Program-made: the position numbers and the translations under genes
Assembly (NCBI RefSeq): GCF_022539665.2
Contig: NC_081335.1
Coordinates: forward strand, 9,460,449 to 9,524,448
Source of the DNA: Daphnia carinata
Lineage: Eukaryota > Arthropoda > Branchiopoda > Diplostraca > Daphniidae
DNA length: 64,000 bases
Direction: 5' to 3'
Part shown: in pieces, positions 11,871 to 22,886 of the stretch
Numbering within the stretch: position 1 is the stretch's first letter
How the letters are laid out: each line of letters starts with the position of its first letter
The notes under the pieces: model-generated
What the model saw: only the letters and a program-made list of their open reading frames with translations
Database searches by the model: none
What the model was told of the DNA's origin: nothing

Positions 11871-13640
11871 GACGACACTTCTTGACTTTGGACTTAGATC
11901 CTGGACACCCTCTGACGGGTAGTCTTCCGAGTCTGGCTTGATGGAGGTAGTGCCATTCTTGAAACGTAAACGGTGTTCTGCAAGAGATGAGTGCTGCCGT
12001 GTCCTTTGCCATGTCTAGTGCTAGTCCCGTTGCGATTTTCCCTTGTTGCTCCGACAGTAGCCTGGATGTCCACCTTCCTCTAAGTGTGGTTCTGAGCCCT
12101 CTGACTGCTTTTAGGAAGATACAACAGATGTCATCGGCGATGATTTTGGAGTATTGTTCCCCGGATACATGAATCTTGATCGCCTTCAGGTGACCAGCTG
12201 CCCTCCTCGAACGCGACCAGAGGTTGATGGATGACCTTCCATGTCTTAAGTCATCAAGAACTTTGTCCATTGACCCTGCCAAGTATTCGTTAATTGGTAT
12301 GGGGAATGGTACTTTTCTCCTTCCGTATCCTAGTCGGATGATCTCCTCAAGTTGTGTTATGGCCACTTCCCTTACGGACTCGTCCTCGCCATCCAGGAAT
12401 TGCATCGCTCTGGCAATAGTCCACATATCAGCTTCATCAGTCAGAGGAAGCATTCCAAGTCCCCCAACTCTTCTGTCTACGTAGAAAAAGGCCGTATTAG
12501 ATGACACTGGGACGTTGGCAATTCTGCGAAAAAAATCTCTGCATGCAACGCCAAGGTCGCAAAGATCACCCTTCTCCACCCTGCCAGACGCCATTTGGTG
12601 AGACAGCGACGGAAGAAGACAACTCCTGTAGACTTCTAACTTTTGCCAGGGCGCCAAGCCGGGATCTGCTTCTTTGATAAGGTTGTCAAGCAATGAAGTA
12701 GCTGGTCGGAAGGTAAGTCGGGCGCCTATAGGTGTTCCTAAGTAGTCCTCGTGCTCTTCTTCTGCAAGAGGTCTAATTTCAGCGTGCCCAATTTTCAGCC
12801 GGTTGTCTGTGACAGATTTTCCGTTAGTAATTGTTAAGGACGTGCAATTACCTGGATTGAACTTCAAGCCTAGCGAGGTTGCCGTGTTCTCTATGGCGTT
12901 GAGAATTTGCATTTCTGAGGCTGATGATCCTACTATAGCGATATCGTCTGCATATGCAGTGGTTGAGACCATAGCTCCAAAGCCCGTGAATCCGGTATTA
13001 TAGGATTTTGCTGTCCGGATAATGGGTTCGGCTGCCAAGTTGAATACCACGCTGCTTAGCAGTCGCCCTGTCGAACACCAGCCGTTGGATGAGTCCGAAC
13101 AGACTCTTGCCCGACAGCAAACTCCATGACGTTGTTCGAGTAAATGTCACTGAGGATGCTACGGAGCTAAGCTGGCAGTGGTAGACTCTGAAACAGACAA
13201 TTAAGAATCGGGTGAGCAATGGATCCGAAAGCATTGAAGAGGTCCAACCAGGCAATCACCATCTCCCTCTTTGACTGTTTCGCCTGTTCGATAACAGTGT
13301 GAAGGAGATGTGTGCGTTCCTGGATGCCACTTACACCTGGAAGAAACCTTTTTTGCTCTGTGACATCCATCCTAGTTTCGTCGCCGTTGCCATTATTCTT
13401 GAGGAGAGTATTCCTGAGAAGATCTTGTACATGGTTGGCAGAAGAGATATTGGTCGGAAATTCCCATACTCTGACTAATCGCCTTTTTTGTATATGGGGA
13501 CTGTCTTCGATGTTTTCCAGCAGGATGGAATCCCATGAGTCCATACAGAGCGGTAGATGACAGCTAAGAGATGGCCGCTTGCGTCTAGAGCACGGAGGTG
13601 TCTGTATTCCAGGCCATCTCGTCCAGGCGCTGTGTTGCAA
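11797..13640 (-). pseudogene. R-a reverse transcriptase and CCHC finger
   Basis: Palm motifs are visible across two or three frames: the fingers region with KREMVIAWLDLFNAFGS near 13290, the template-grip region, and the catalytic AYADDIAIVG with YADD at about 12954-12943. Downstream are thumb-like segments and a finger reading CRLGC..LETTDHVVCCC just before the RLE. Between 13255 and 13000 the reading shifts frame more than once, so the copy is dead. Compared with R-b and R-c it is the longest RT in the window from this family. Confidence 0.8.
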
Positions 13641-13673
13641 GCTTTGCCGAGTTTACGCTTGATTTCTTTTGGA

Positions 13674-14222
13674 CTAGGAGGCGAAGAAAGAATTTCTAGC
13701 TCCTCTTGTGTCGGGGTTTGCCATTTGCATCTGTTGAAGTGAGATTTGGCGCAGTGGATCTGTTCTATTGGTGGTGGTCGTTAGCAGTAGGGTAGATTCG
13801 AGAAAAGCGGCAGCCGAATCCTTGGTTCCCGTGTAGCAAATGGATTGCTCCTCTAATATCTTCCTAACGGCTTTGCGAGGGTAAAGCGAGTAGAGGCGTT
13901 GTAGTTTTCCTTTTTTCTCTGCTCCCTTTTTCCTGAGCGCCTGATTTTCTGCTGTTGTCTGTTTTGATGACGATGGCTTCTTGCTCTCTCTGTTGAGGTT
14001 GTTGGTCTTCTCGCTGCGGGAATCGTGTCTTCTGGATTCGTTGCCAGTCTCAGCCATTCATTTGTGCATTCGTTGAGGAGGGAATCAATACCCTCCAGGG
14101 TGGTGCTCAATTCTATCCTTGAGGCCCACAACCCCCTAAACTCGTCTTCTATTCCCGTTACGTCGTCGGTGGCTAGTGAGTTCACAAGTCGGCTCGGAGA
14201 TGATACAAGGTGTTTGGACTAG
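13674..14222 (-). pseudogene. R-a N-terminal linker region
   Basis: Two overlapping minus-strand frames (13674-14057 and 13853-14185) share the basic, Ser/Lys-rich region and the segment LQRLYSLYPRKAVRKILEE that precedes the RT in this family. The same segment appears decayed at 680-740 (plus) and 35870-35820 (minus). No zinc finger is visible upstream, suggesting truncation of the 5' end. Confidence 0.6.
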
Positions 14223-14455
14223 AGTTAGAGGTTGAAGCAGGCGAACTAGAGGGTGTTACGTTTGGATTAGGTGTTCGAATAAGATATCTAGGTGAGTGCT
14301 CCAGATTACGTTCTTGATTATCGGCAGGGGACGATGGGATCGCGAGGGAAGCCCTAGAGCTATCTGTAGGTGGAGGGTCGGAGCTACTGGAGTTAAGTGG
14401 ATTTATGATTGATGGACGGGGAGAGGTTGGTGACAGTGTTAAGTTTGGTTAATGG

Positions 14456-15293
14456 GCAATTGGAAATGGGTTGCTAGAGGCTATGGGTGGGGTGGGCCTG
14501 CATGGTTTCTCGTATGTTGCTTGGCAGGACTGCAGTCTCCTTCCAGATTCGTGGCCAGTCCAGGTTAGGCCTCAGGATCTCCAGCTTCCCCTGTGTAGTT
14601 AACTCCAGGATCCAATGGTTAAATGTTTTCCTGTGAACCATTGGATTCCCTTGCACCAGGATGGAAGTGGCGAACAGTTGTTTAATCTGATGCAGGGGTT
14701 CCTAAGGGGAGGTGGGCCTCTTCATGACCGCTACGGGCGCGGTGTTGTTCTTGTAGAATGGAAGTAAGGTGCGAAGAGGGAAGGACATCCAATAAAGAAG
14801 TGTAAGAAGAGAGCTTTCTTGACTACTGGGGCCTACAAGGATTCTATAAATGGGACAGAAGAAAAGTGAACGGTAAAAGAGGTGTGTGTTGACCATTCAC
14901 TGCCCTTCTTGGCTCACAGAACGATATATTACAGTTTTGTTCGGCCTTTCTACTTTTCCCATCCATAGGAATTTGATGACAGCCTTTAAAATCTGGTCAG
15001 ACATCTTTTGATTACATGGTAATGCTTGTGCAATAAACACTGTTCCGGAGAGAGCCTTCGACTTCGTGGAAAATTACCCTCTGGTAAAGACTGAAACGCC
15101 GACCGGCATTCACTCGCAGAATACTATTAAGAGAGCCGAATGCATCATTCCAGACCTATCAGCTGTCTCAACTATGGAATGAGAGAACTTTATTCCTAAG
15201 AGGGATAATGTTGGTGCTGAAACAAGCCACTCAAGAGGCCAAGTCAACCTAGAGCTCCAAATCCCAAGTCCCAGGGCTTTCGTTTTCTCTTTA
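14456..15293 (-). pseudogene. L1-1b 3' part (ORF2 C-terminal region)
   Basis: This is the C-terminal half of L1-1b ORF2, separated from the RT by the Tigger insertion. Reading down the minus strand: KTKALGLGIWSSRL with PLEWL and LLGIKF (15290-15130), then MVNTHLFYRSLFF (14896 on), then the piece PNLDWPRIWKETAVLPSNI (14656-14474). The segments align with 29321-28872 and with the plus-strand fragment at 27885-28480. Frame changes are frequent. Confidence 0.75.
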
Positions 15294-15360
15294 CAGTGCT
15301 GGTCCACTTACAGAACCGCCCAGCTATAGAACCGGCTCGATTATCGAACCGATTTTTCCT
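15294..15360 (+). repeat. left TIR of the Tigger element
   Basis: Starts CAGTGCTGGTCCACTTA and contains repeated AGAACCG words (15311, 15327, 15343). The right counterpart is 17690-17753. Confidence 0.85.
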
Positions 15361-15593
15361 CGTGTTTCAGCGCCGCCATTGGCCGTTTTGTGGAGTAGAT
15401 GCATGTTTCGGTGGCGGGAATCAAGGAGATGCGCTTTAAACATGCAAATAAATGTTGCTTTAATGGGTTATTAATAATTTTCGGGAATAGTGTAAGCTGG
15501 TTCAATGACCCTACCTAAAATAATTGGCGGCACAGTCATTCTGACAGTAAACAATAGAATGAAATTAGTTATTGTGTTTATTTTCTCGAAACG

Positions 15594-17217
15594 GTGACTG
15601 TTCACGAAATGGGAAAGCCTGTTGTAGGACATGTTTGTTCTAGTAAAAGAAAACAAAGAAAGTGTTTAGCTTTGGAGGACAAAGTAAAAGTAGTCGAGCT
15701 TATCGAGGGGAAAAAATCGGAAAACTATATTGCTTCACTGTTTGGTGTTTCAAAATCTCAAATTCATCGAATAAGTGTAAACAAAGAAAACATAGGGATT
15801 TTTCAGCAAACAAAGTTTTTAAGCCGTCAAAACAACGGATGGCCAATCATTCTAGACATCCGGAATTGGACGATGCTGTTCTGAAGTGGATTAATGTGAT
15901 GCGCAATCCCACTTCCAGATGCAAACCACTTTGTCTCTCATGAGCTCATATTCAAGCTCGGGCATCATACGAAGCTTAGGCTAGGGGGATTTTGGATTTC
16001 AAAGCGTCGGACGGGTGGTTCCGCAACTGGAGGAAGCGTTGCCCGATCGGTGCTAGTATTCGTCTTTTTGGAGAGGCTGGAGATGTCAACATCGCAGAAT
16101 TGGAACCATTCATTAAGATTTTATTATTTTATTAACGTATTTTTACCTTCCATTCGCAAATTTACGAACGAGCCAGTTGCTCCTTTAATGGACAACTGCC
16201 CGGGACATGAGCCGAAGTGCCTTGATCCAAATGGACAAGTCGAAATAATTTTTTTTCCGCCGAACTGCAAAACAGTATACCAACCCCTTGACCAGGGTAG
16301 AATTTCTGCCTTGAAGACCCTCTACAAAAAGGAAATGTTGAGCCGATATATCGAGGCGTACGAAAAATACGACGAGCTTCAAGAATTAGCAAAAAAGGTA
16401 AGAAGTACATGAAGTAATAACTAAAGTAAGCAAGTAATTTATACAACGTCTAAAATAATTAATGAAATAATAAATATATGTACATCTTATGTAATATTTA
16501 ATACAAAAATATAATTATCGGTATCTATAATACATACAAAAAAAATAAATGATCTTTGTTATACTATATACAGGCAAAACAGGGTAAAAAGGGCCTGCAA
16601 TTCGGTCTTTCGGCTAACGTTTTAGATGCTGGACAAATTATTAAGAAGTGCTGGGAATGTATGGAGAGAACCAAAATTTCGGCGTGTTTAATCCATTCAC
16701 GTTGTCTTCCCCACCTCCCTGATGAAATCAGATCTCGTGAAGCCCGTGATTATCAAACACAGCTCCAGCGTCGTGCTGTAACTGATATCTGCGACATTTT
16801 TCAAACTTCTCAATTGAGCCGCGCAATTTGGAGAAGCTCGAGTCGCTGGGACTAGGGGAGTTGGCAGAAGCGATCCATATGGAAGGTGCGTCATCAGGAG
16901 CCAATATTATTGAAAAATAGTTACATCTTGAAAGTGACCCAGAAGTTGTTGCAGCGCAAGAAATTGAAAACTTTAAAGAAGTTAGTAACCATTTTGATCA
17001 GTCCATTTCGAATGAAACGGAAGGATCTTTTTTGGCAATGGACGTAGAACCCAATCCTCCTTCACCACCTAACCTAGTTAATAGCATAGCTACTTTATCC
17101 GAAGAGACCATTAAAAGTATGTTATTAAAATATTCTGTTGCCGCCATGGAAAAAAATATTGAAGATCCTGTTTTGTTAGGACTAGCTCAAGGCATCAGAT
17201 CTCATTTAACTAAGTGA
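15594..17217 (+). pseudogene. Tigger transposase, deleted and frameshifted
   Basis: The N-terminus has the CENP-B/Psq helix-turn-helix (KRKQRKCLALEDKVKVVELIE...IASLFGVSKSQI). A frame change near 15790 leads to LDDAVLKWINVMRN, and a second HTH (FKASDGWFRNWRKRC) follows at about 16000-16070. The DDE core keeps its second acidic residue in LMDNCPGHEP (about 16187) and the third in VYQPLDQGRISALK (about 16280), but the first Asp is lost in a deletion between about 16115 and 16140. The C-terminal part (16574-17217) continues across an apparent intron. A copy this broken cannot cut DNA. Confidence 0.85.
16398..16573 (+). other. probable intron in the Tigger transposase
   Basis: A GTAAGA donor at 16398 and a TATATACAG acceptor ending at 16573 bracket a 176-bp AT-rich stretch. 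Removing it joins two coding segments in phase 0 (ELAKK | AKQGKKGLQF), and the part between has stops. Splicing is inferred from the sites and frame only. Confidence 0.6.
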
Positions 17218-17553
17218 TATAGCGTTGTCTAAGTGTTTTCGTATTTTTTATATATTTCTTTTATGACTATAACACTTTTCGTGTCGTTTTGTTTTGCTCC
17301 ATTTGTTAATTCTAATCTGTAAAATAAACTGCCATTTGACCAATTGGTAATCGGTCATCCTCTTTGTGGTAGATTCCTCTTCTTGGTAAAGAAGGGGAGG
17401 GAAATCTGGAAATCTGGAATGTCAACAGTTCCTCGAGTTCCTCATACTACTTGCTACAATGTATGGTGGCATACATATGAAAATACATTGGTATTTCAAC
17501 CATTAAGACCTCTAGACTGCATTAGACATAGATTCAAAAACTTTTTAGTATTG

Positions 17554-17621
17554 TTGCAAGGATTCGAACGTGGAGCTCTAATTCCATAGCGAGCAGCATT
17601 ACCATTGTGCTATACGCTTAT
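17554..17621 (-). pseudogene. tRNA-like block near the Tigger 3' end
   Basis: The minus strand reads like a tRNA core: a D-arm-like AGCACAATGGTAATGCT, an anticodon-arm region, then a T-loop CGTTCGAATCC. The T stem and acceptor do not pair well, so it is not a working tRNA. It lies in the antisense direction relative to the transposase. Similar antisense blocks occur in Gypsy element A. Confidence 0.45.
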
Positions 17622-17689
17622 GAATTTACAAACAGTAAAAGTTTGAGTCACAAATGAATCAACGATAGGTGGCGCTGAAATCGCATGCC

Positions 17690-17753
17690 TGGTTATAGAA
17701 CCATTCAGTTATAGAACCGCGCACAGGTCGGTTCTATAAGTGGACCGGAACTG
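17690..17753 (-). repeat. right TIR of the Tigger element
   Basis: Reverse complement starts CAGTTCCGGTCCACTTA and also carries several AGAACCG words; it is followed by TA. Confidence 0.85.
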
Positions 17754-18657
17754 TATTCATCCTTGCCTTAGTCCACTGGCAGAACAAGAATATGGCTTGT
17801 CCTGCCCTGATAAAATTTTCGTCACAACAAATGAAAATGGTGACGTCATCAACAAAGGCTCTGACAGTGAGTTTCTCATTAAATAATGATATGCCTCTGT
17901 GAACATGAGATAAACGCACTAGCAAAGGCTCTATGTATAGTACAAAAAGATGGACAGATAGGGGGCATCTCTGGCGAATCGATTGAATGTCAGAAATCAC
18001 CCCAGCCACCTCAGATCCGTTGAGGATTGACATTCCTGTTACAGAGTACACCGTCTGCAACCAACGGACGAAAGTGGTGGGATAGCCCATGGCATCCAGA
18101 ATTCTCCAGAAGACTTCCCTGTTAACCAGGTCGTAGGCCTTTTCAAAGGCAACTCCAACAATGGAAGTGCCCATACCCCGACTTGGAAAGTTGGAAGAGT
18201 CATGGCATCCCCGGACATCAACGTATTGAATGACACCTCTCCAGAGTACTAAATTATCGAAAATCAATCTACCAGGTACCCCACCTTTTTTATGAGGCTC
18301 TATGGCAGATGACAGTGTCTGCTTCAAACGTCTCGCTAAGACAGATGCCATGACTTTGTAGTCACAGTTCAAGAGAGAAATTGGCCGAAAATTAGAAACC
18401 CCGCAAAGTCCAGACGACTTGGGTATTAGCCTAATCGCCGCTTGTCCCTGCGAAGACGTCAGAGTTTCCCTTTCCAGAATATGATTAAACATAGCCGAGA
18501 AATGGGGTGCGATCTCGTCCAAATATTCTACGTAAAACTCGTAAGGGATGCCATCGGTGCCATGGGACTTGTTTGATTTCATGGCTATTAGGGCAGCTCT
18601 AATCTCTACCAGGGAAATGTCAGGTTTGGGGATGGTTTCAAGCAATCTCATACTCAC
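17754..18657 (-). pseudogene. L1-1b reverse transcriptase
   Basis: L1-branch RT: the region NKSHGTDGIPYEFY, then FRPISLLNCDYKVMASVLARRL, GGVPGRLIFDNL, VAFEKAYDLVNREVFW (palm motif A), QRCPLSVHLFVLYIEPL (motif B), and AFVDDVTIF (motif C with FVDD). The conserved Asp in motif A lies in the same position as in L1-2 (LDFEKAYD) but reads VAFEKAYD here, so a residue next to it is altered. The ORF stops in the Tigger TIR. Confidence 0.85.
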
Positions 18658-19300
18658 TCTAAAAAATCATTCCCTGTCAGTATGTCAGGAGAAGGTTGAT
18701 TTTTAAAAATTTCAGTGAAATGGGAAACGATTTCTGCTGAAATATTCTCTTTGGTCAATAAGCAAGTGCCACTAGGTGCAATGATCTTATCAATGCGACT
18801 TTTGCGGTAGTTAATTTTTGCTCTATTAACATGGAAGATATTAGTTTCATCTACTTCTTGACCGTCAAGGCAGCGGGAACGAATCCCATACCCTTTGAGT
18901 GTGCTCTCCTCCCAAGACTTTGAGAATTTCCTCAACTGGTGAAAGGCAACCCAATCAAAGGTATCTGCTTCGGCCATCTCCTGAATGCACGACTGATAGA
19001 AAAACTTGGTTTCATTAATCATTCGAGCTCTTTACATGGAATAATCTAACGGAATGCGCTTGATACCCGGTTTCAGGGCACTCTCCCACTAATTTGCTAC
19101 ATTGCTTTCCCTAAGAGGATGATTGGCAGCTTCCTGAATAAAGTTGGTGACATTTTTGAAAACCTTCTTCTGACAATATGGAAGTATTTAACTTCCACAA
19201 CCCAGCCGGAGATGTAGTACGATGCGGGAGATCGAGATTGCAAGTTAAAGTAGATTGTACTGACTGATGATCACTAATCGCTAAAGATTGCAAACAATAT
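18654..19300 (-). pseudogene. L1-1b linker between endonuclease and RT
   Basis: A minus-strand ORF (19022-18654) contains DTFDWVAFHQLRKFSKSWEEST and ending NDFLE, followed by the RT. Upstream (19293-19111) the piece with LPHRTTSPAGLWKLNTSILSEEGFQK is in another frame. The same pieces exist in L1-1c. No catalytic motif is expected in this region. Confidence 0.7.
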
Positions 19301-19347
19301 TAAACAAATTGTCTGCAAAGGATCGACTAGCATATATCCTATCAAGA

Positions 19348-19932
19348 CTAGAAGAACTGGTAGGGTAGTGAAAAGTATGACCATTCGTTATAATTTAACT
19401 TTTTCCAAATGCCTACCAGATCAAGACCATTAACCATCTCTTTCAAAGCGTAGTTGGCGACATTAGGTGAGGTAGGGAGAGACTGGGTTGTTGCCTTATC
19501 TTGGATGTCGTCAACGAAGTTAAAATCGCCTATCAACACGAAGGGCAGTCGAGTAGTAAGTCTGTAAGCAGGGACGGTTTTACGAAAGAAATTGTTTCTC
19601 TCAGCCTTAACGTGACTACCTGACGGGGCATAGATATTAATGAACGTGAAACATTTCACGCCAATAAAAATTAGCCTTCCGTCTGGTTCTAATTGCCAAC
19701 GCGAATAGTCCAGACCATGTCTAATAAGAATGGCTGTTCCATTTTTGTTGGGACCGACATTTGCCAACAAATGGTAGCGGCTTTCAATAATTGGGGAAGT
19801 ATGAAATGCTACCTCTTGAAGTCCCACAATATCTACGTTTTCGTCTCTGCAAAACTTAAAAAGAATTTGACGTCGCTCGACTAACTTAATCCCTCCGATG
19901 TTGATAGATGCGATTTTTAAGTTTGTAGTCAT
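19348..19932 (-). pseudogene. L1-1b ORF2 endonuclease (EEP) domain
   Basis: The most complete endonuclease of this family here: IASINIGGIK (Asn of motif 1), VGLQEVAF (catalytic Glu), FINIYAPSGS (Tyr-region), and LIGDFNFVDDI (the GDFN Asp/Asn). The closing SDH motif lies in the next piece (LAISDHQSVQST at about 19280) in a different frame. The ORF overlaps the ORF1 stop by ATGA at 19929-19932. Its job in an intact element is to nick target DNA. Confidence 0.85.
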
Positions 19933-20978
19933 TTGGTGGGTTTCTTGGGTTGGGAAACGGGCAAGGTCGGCTTAGGATTTTGGTTGGTCAAGGTAGTTTT
20001 AAGTCTTTTATTTCGGTGTACAGTTGTGACTTTTAGGTGGTCTATAGTTTTGTCGGTTTCCATGGTCTCAATGCACCCCATGTCGGGTGCGATCGAGTCC
20101 ATGGAAACTATCATGGGTTCAGAGATGCCGGATTGGGTCTCGGGTATTATGGTTTGGAGTGGAATAGTCTTTGGTAAGGGATTGTCGGTGAATTGAACTA
20201 GTGGAGGTGGAGAGGATGGGGTTTCAAGGTTGGGAACCACCTCTGAGAGTGGGTTTTGCAACCCACACTCAAGAAGGGCCTTGTAAACTAAAGGGTCTTC
20301 AACTAAAGGTATAGTGACGGGGATTTCTACAATTGTCTCTGTCTTTTTGGTCGGTTCACAAACTGGTTTTGGGGCAATGGTTGGTTCTTTGTTTCGTCTT
20401 AAAGTTGGGCAGTTGTAACTAAAGTGGCTTTCACCGTCACACAGTCCGCAAGTAGGCTTCTGTCCATCATACTTAACCATGGTACGATAACTGCCAATAG
20501 TTATGTATGATGGAATGGTTTTAGTCAAAGTCATCCGTATGATCATCCAAGTGGCAAGGACAGGGTACAAAACTTCGTCCTCTACCACTCGATAGCGTTC
20601 CCACCGAGCATCAATTACAGTCCCAAATTCTTTCAGACGGGTTTGGACTACTCCCAAGTCTAAATTCTGCGGAATTCCTGCAATTCTAACAAATTTCTCC
20701 TGAATATTGCTATCCCTGATGACTACTGAAACTTCTTTCCCATCCAATTCTGTCCTGACGATCCCACTGTGTCGGGACAAAAAATTTGAGGTGTATGCCT
20801 CCGAAGTAAATGTAATTCTAGCGACCTGATTTCTCGTATCTAGAACAGCAGCTTAGCCTAAGAGATCCTGTGGCTCAACTTTCAAAATACGCACGAACCT
20901 ATGTACCGCACGCATACTCAATCGCGGGGTTTGAAACCCGAAATCGACATCTACGCTATTGAGCCATTTGGCAGTCAT
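19929..20978 (-). pseudogene. L1-1b ORF1: RRM-like domain plus CCHC knuckle
   Basis: Starting at the ATG at 20978 (MTAKWLNS), the protein has an N-terminal segment, an in-frame stop at 20853-20855, an RRM-like part (FVRIAGIPQNLDLGVVQTRLKEFG), the segment ITIGSYRTMVKYDGQKPTC and a zinc knuckle CGLCDGESHFSYNC (CX2CX4HX4C). The C-terminal half is Pro/Thr-rich and basic. This order is usual for Tx1-type ORF1 proteins that bind the LINE RNA. Only the stop breaks this copy; the other copies are more decayed. Confidence 0.8.
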
Positions 20979-21178
20979 TGTCCCTCAGACAATGAAAACA
21001 AAGTGGTCAAAGGGGAGGAGAAGGTCCGCATACACGAAAAATATACAAAATAGGCAAAAAAGGGCAAAACTCGCGAAAACCAACAAAAACACTTTTAAAC
21101 ACATACACCAAAATATATGAAGGTGTGGTTACAATTACTTTTACTATATAAATTTCTACAACTTACTCTTAAGTAAAG

Positions 21179-21510
21179 TTGTTAGTTTGGGGGCCTAACC
21201 GTGACACACGTGTGGAGAATATGAAGAACGAGATGGGAGCTGACGGCCGGATTGGATACCGGAAGACCGACGTCAATAGACGACGCGTAGTTTACGTCAA
21301 GCCACACCTTCTCGCCGGCTGCCGACATAAGCGATTACCCAGCCGTCAAGAATTGAGAGAAGTGGAAATGTTAGTAAGGCAATGGGCCAAGATTATCCGA
21401 AATGATTTCAGGCAATCAGCAGCACCACTTGGTCGAAAACCAATCAGTCTAGATAACCGGGGTTCAGTTGAACCCGTATCAGATATTAAGCATATCTTCT
21501 GCTAGTTCTT
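21179..21510 (-). mobile_element. 3' tail of an R2-superfamily LINE
   Basis: The stretch matches 32090-32400, where it is followed by the RLE of copy R-b. Here no coding part follows, so only the tail remains. It sits directly against the 5' end of L1-1b exactly as in L1-1c/R-b. A plus-strand ORF through it is a shadow. Confidence 0.65.
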
Positions 21511-21921
21511 AAACTTTAGTGCTGAACTCTTTCGCTTAGTTGAGCAAAACACGATTCGTTAAGTAATACTTCAAGGTTTTCGGCTTTCGATATCCATGTA
21601 ATCGAGTAACTAATCGCTTGCTAAATGCTGATCCAATAGACAACGCCCACCGCTAACGGAACACTGTGTTTACGTTCTTTAAGAGAATCTGCTCCTGATG
21701 GAGCCATCAAAAATTGCCGACGACGAAGATTATTTCACTCCATCGTGGCGGGGTATTGGTTAAAGTTTTCAACTAGCAATAATCACATCTCGGTAGACCC
21801 TCATTGATTATGATATTGCCACTGCGCAAAGCTAACCAGTACATGAGAGGGCTCTACTACTTGAACCTTTCTCTCGCCAATTCTGCACGGACGTTGATAT
21901 CAAGAAAACCAAGAGAGGTGC
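21511..21921. other. no recognisable feature
   Basis: About 400 bases with no ORF, repeat or family match that I can support. Confidence 0.4.
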
Positions 21922-22499
21922 TGCTTTTCATTGAACAAACATGCTAAAGAGAAACATTGCTAATGGACAGCCTTGCCTTACACTTCTTTTTAATTTAATA
22001 TTTTTTCCCATTTCTCTATTTATATAAACCTTGCTTGACGATCTTTCGTACACGGATTGTATATTTCTAATAAAAATTTGGTTAAACCTCATTTTTGATA
22101 AAACTTCACATAAAAAGGTGCGATCTACCATGTCATATGCCTTTTCGAAGTCTAGACTAACTATTGCCGCACCTTTTTCTCTTATATTGCCCCTTTTGTC
22201 AGTGTCCTGGATTGAAAACCATTCTATAACATTTCGATATGTTGCTAAATTTTGACTAATGTCTCTGTTTGCTAATCCCCCTGTTTGTTCTTGGCATATT
22301 ATGTATGGTAAAATTTTGCAGTCGGAGCATAAAAGGCTAATAGGTCTCCAATTACTTAAAATCTTCCTGCTTCCTCCTTTGTGCAGTAAAGTAATAATTC
22401 CTGTTGTCTGGGTTTCGCCAAGTTCCTCGATATCTAATACATAGTTGAATAACATTGTTATTTTTTCTTCTAACCAAGGCCATATTTTCCGTCGGCTTT
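21922..22499 (-). pseudogene. L1 family 2 RT fragment (minus strand)
   Basis: The minus strand reads IWPWLEEKITMLFNYVLDIEEL, then LSNWRPISLLCSDCKIL, SLDFEKAYDMVDRTFL (RT motif A) and LKRSVRQGCPLAMFLF (motif B), and stops before the YADD/FVDD box. It matches the plus-strand copy at 25870-26450 closely. The right edge joins the BEL/Pao fragment at about 22499, so this LINE or the BEL element was truncated there. A short deletion lies between KIL and PYII. Confidence 0.8.
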
Positions 22500-22859
22500 C
22501 CACATTAAGCCGACTTGGTACTGGTTACCAATACGTTTTACGGAAGATTCTAGGATGCGTTTTCCCCGCAGGTCTTCCTCAGATAGAACGGGTGGTTCTA
22601 TTTCTACTTCACTGGCCTCACGTTTCCAGAACTTCTTCAACAGCTCATTTAGGTTTTCGGGACGTTCCACGGTGGCCAGATGAGCGATGAACGGGCGTCC
22701 GTCTTGTGGCGGGCCCGTTTGTCCACCCAAACACCAGCCAAACGGCGTCTTGAGGGCGATGGGCCCAGTCGTTCCAGCCGGCGGCTTGATGGAAGCTACA
22801 TGATCATGGGCCTCTGCGACGTCGATTCCTATCAGCACGGTCACGTCCTCTTGTTGCAC
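22500..22859 (-). pseudogene. BEL/Pao segment between protease and RT
   Basis: VTVLIGIDVAEAHDHV...GPIALKTPFGWCLGG is the conserved stretch just after the BEL protease ('LIG.D......T.FGW...G'). The frame runs on to a region rich in Glu before the join with L1 sequence at about 22499. No RT motif is left. Confidence 0.75.
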
Positions 22860-22886
22860 GGTTGGGACGTCAATGCCACGTAGGTG

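Larger units (their letters stand above)
11135..14455 (-). mobile_element. R2-superfamily LINE, copy R-a
   Basis: A non-LTR retrotransposon with one long ORF in several frames: N-terminal linker (14222-13674), RT (13640-11797), Cys/His finger and restriction-like endonuclease (RLE, 11870-11334), and a 3' region down to about 11135. Its 5' part is cut where the L1-1b remnant begins near 14455. The 3' region shares the words 'ttcagttgaacccgta.cagatatt' or a close variant with the R tails at 21440-21510 and 34400-34500. Elements with RT followed by CCHC and RLE belong to the R2/NeSL/R4 branch; which clade is not clear by eye. Confidence 0.85.
15294..17753 (+). mobile_element. Tigger (pogo/Tc1 superfamily) element
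   Basis: The ends are inverted: left CAGTGCTGGTCCACTTACAG, right the complement of CAGTTCCGGTCCACTTATAG, each followed by several AGAACCG words. The element is flanked by TA on both sides (15292-15293 and 17754-17755), the usual target duplication. It interrupts L1-1b, whose reading continues across the empty site. It encodes a broken CENP-B-like transposase. The 2.46-kb length is normal for Tigger. Confidence 0.92.
17754..21178 (-). mobile_element. L1 (Tx1-like) LINE, copy L1-1b, 5' and middle part
   Basis: This is the best-preserved copy of L1 family 1. Reading down the minus strand: A-rich 5' region (21178-20979), ORF1 (20978-19929), ORF2 endonuclease (19932-19348), linker (19022-18654) and RT (18657-17754), then the Tigger insertion and the 3' part at 15293-14456. 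The 5' end abuts a 0.3-kb R-element tail, an arrangement repeated at L1-1c. Confidence 0.85.

Noticed and set aside
11356-11922. 188-codon plus-strand ORF
   Set aside because: It is the reverse-strand shadow of the R-a endonuclease domain, which has a clear catalytic signature on the minus strand.
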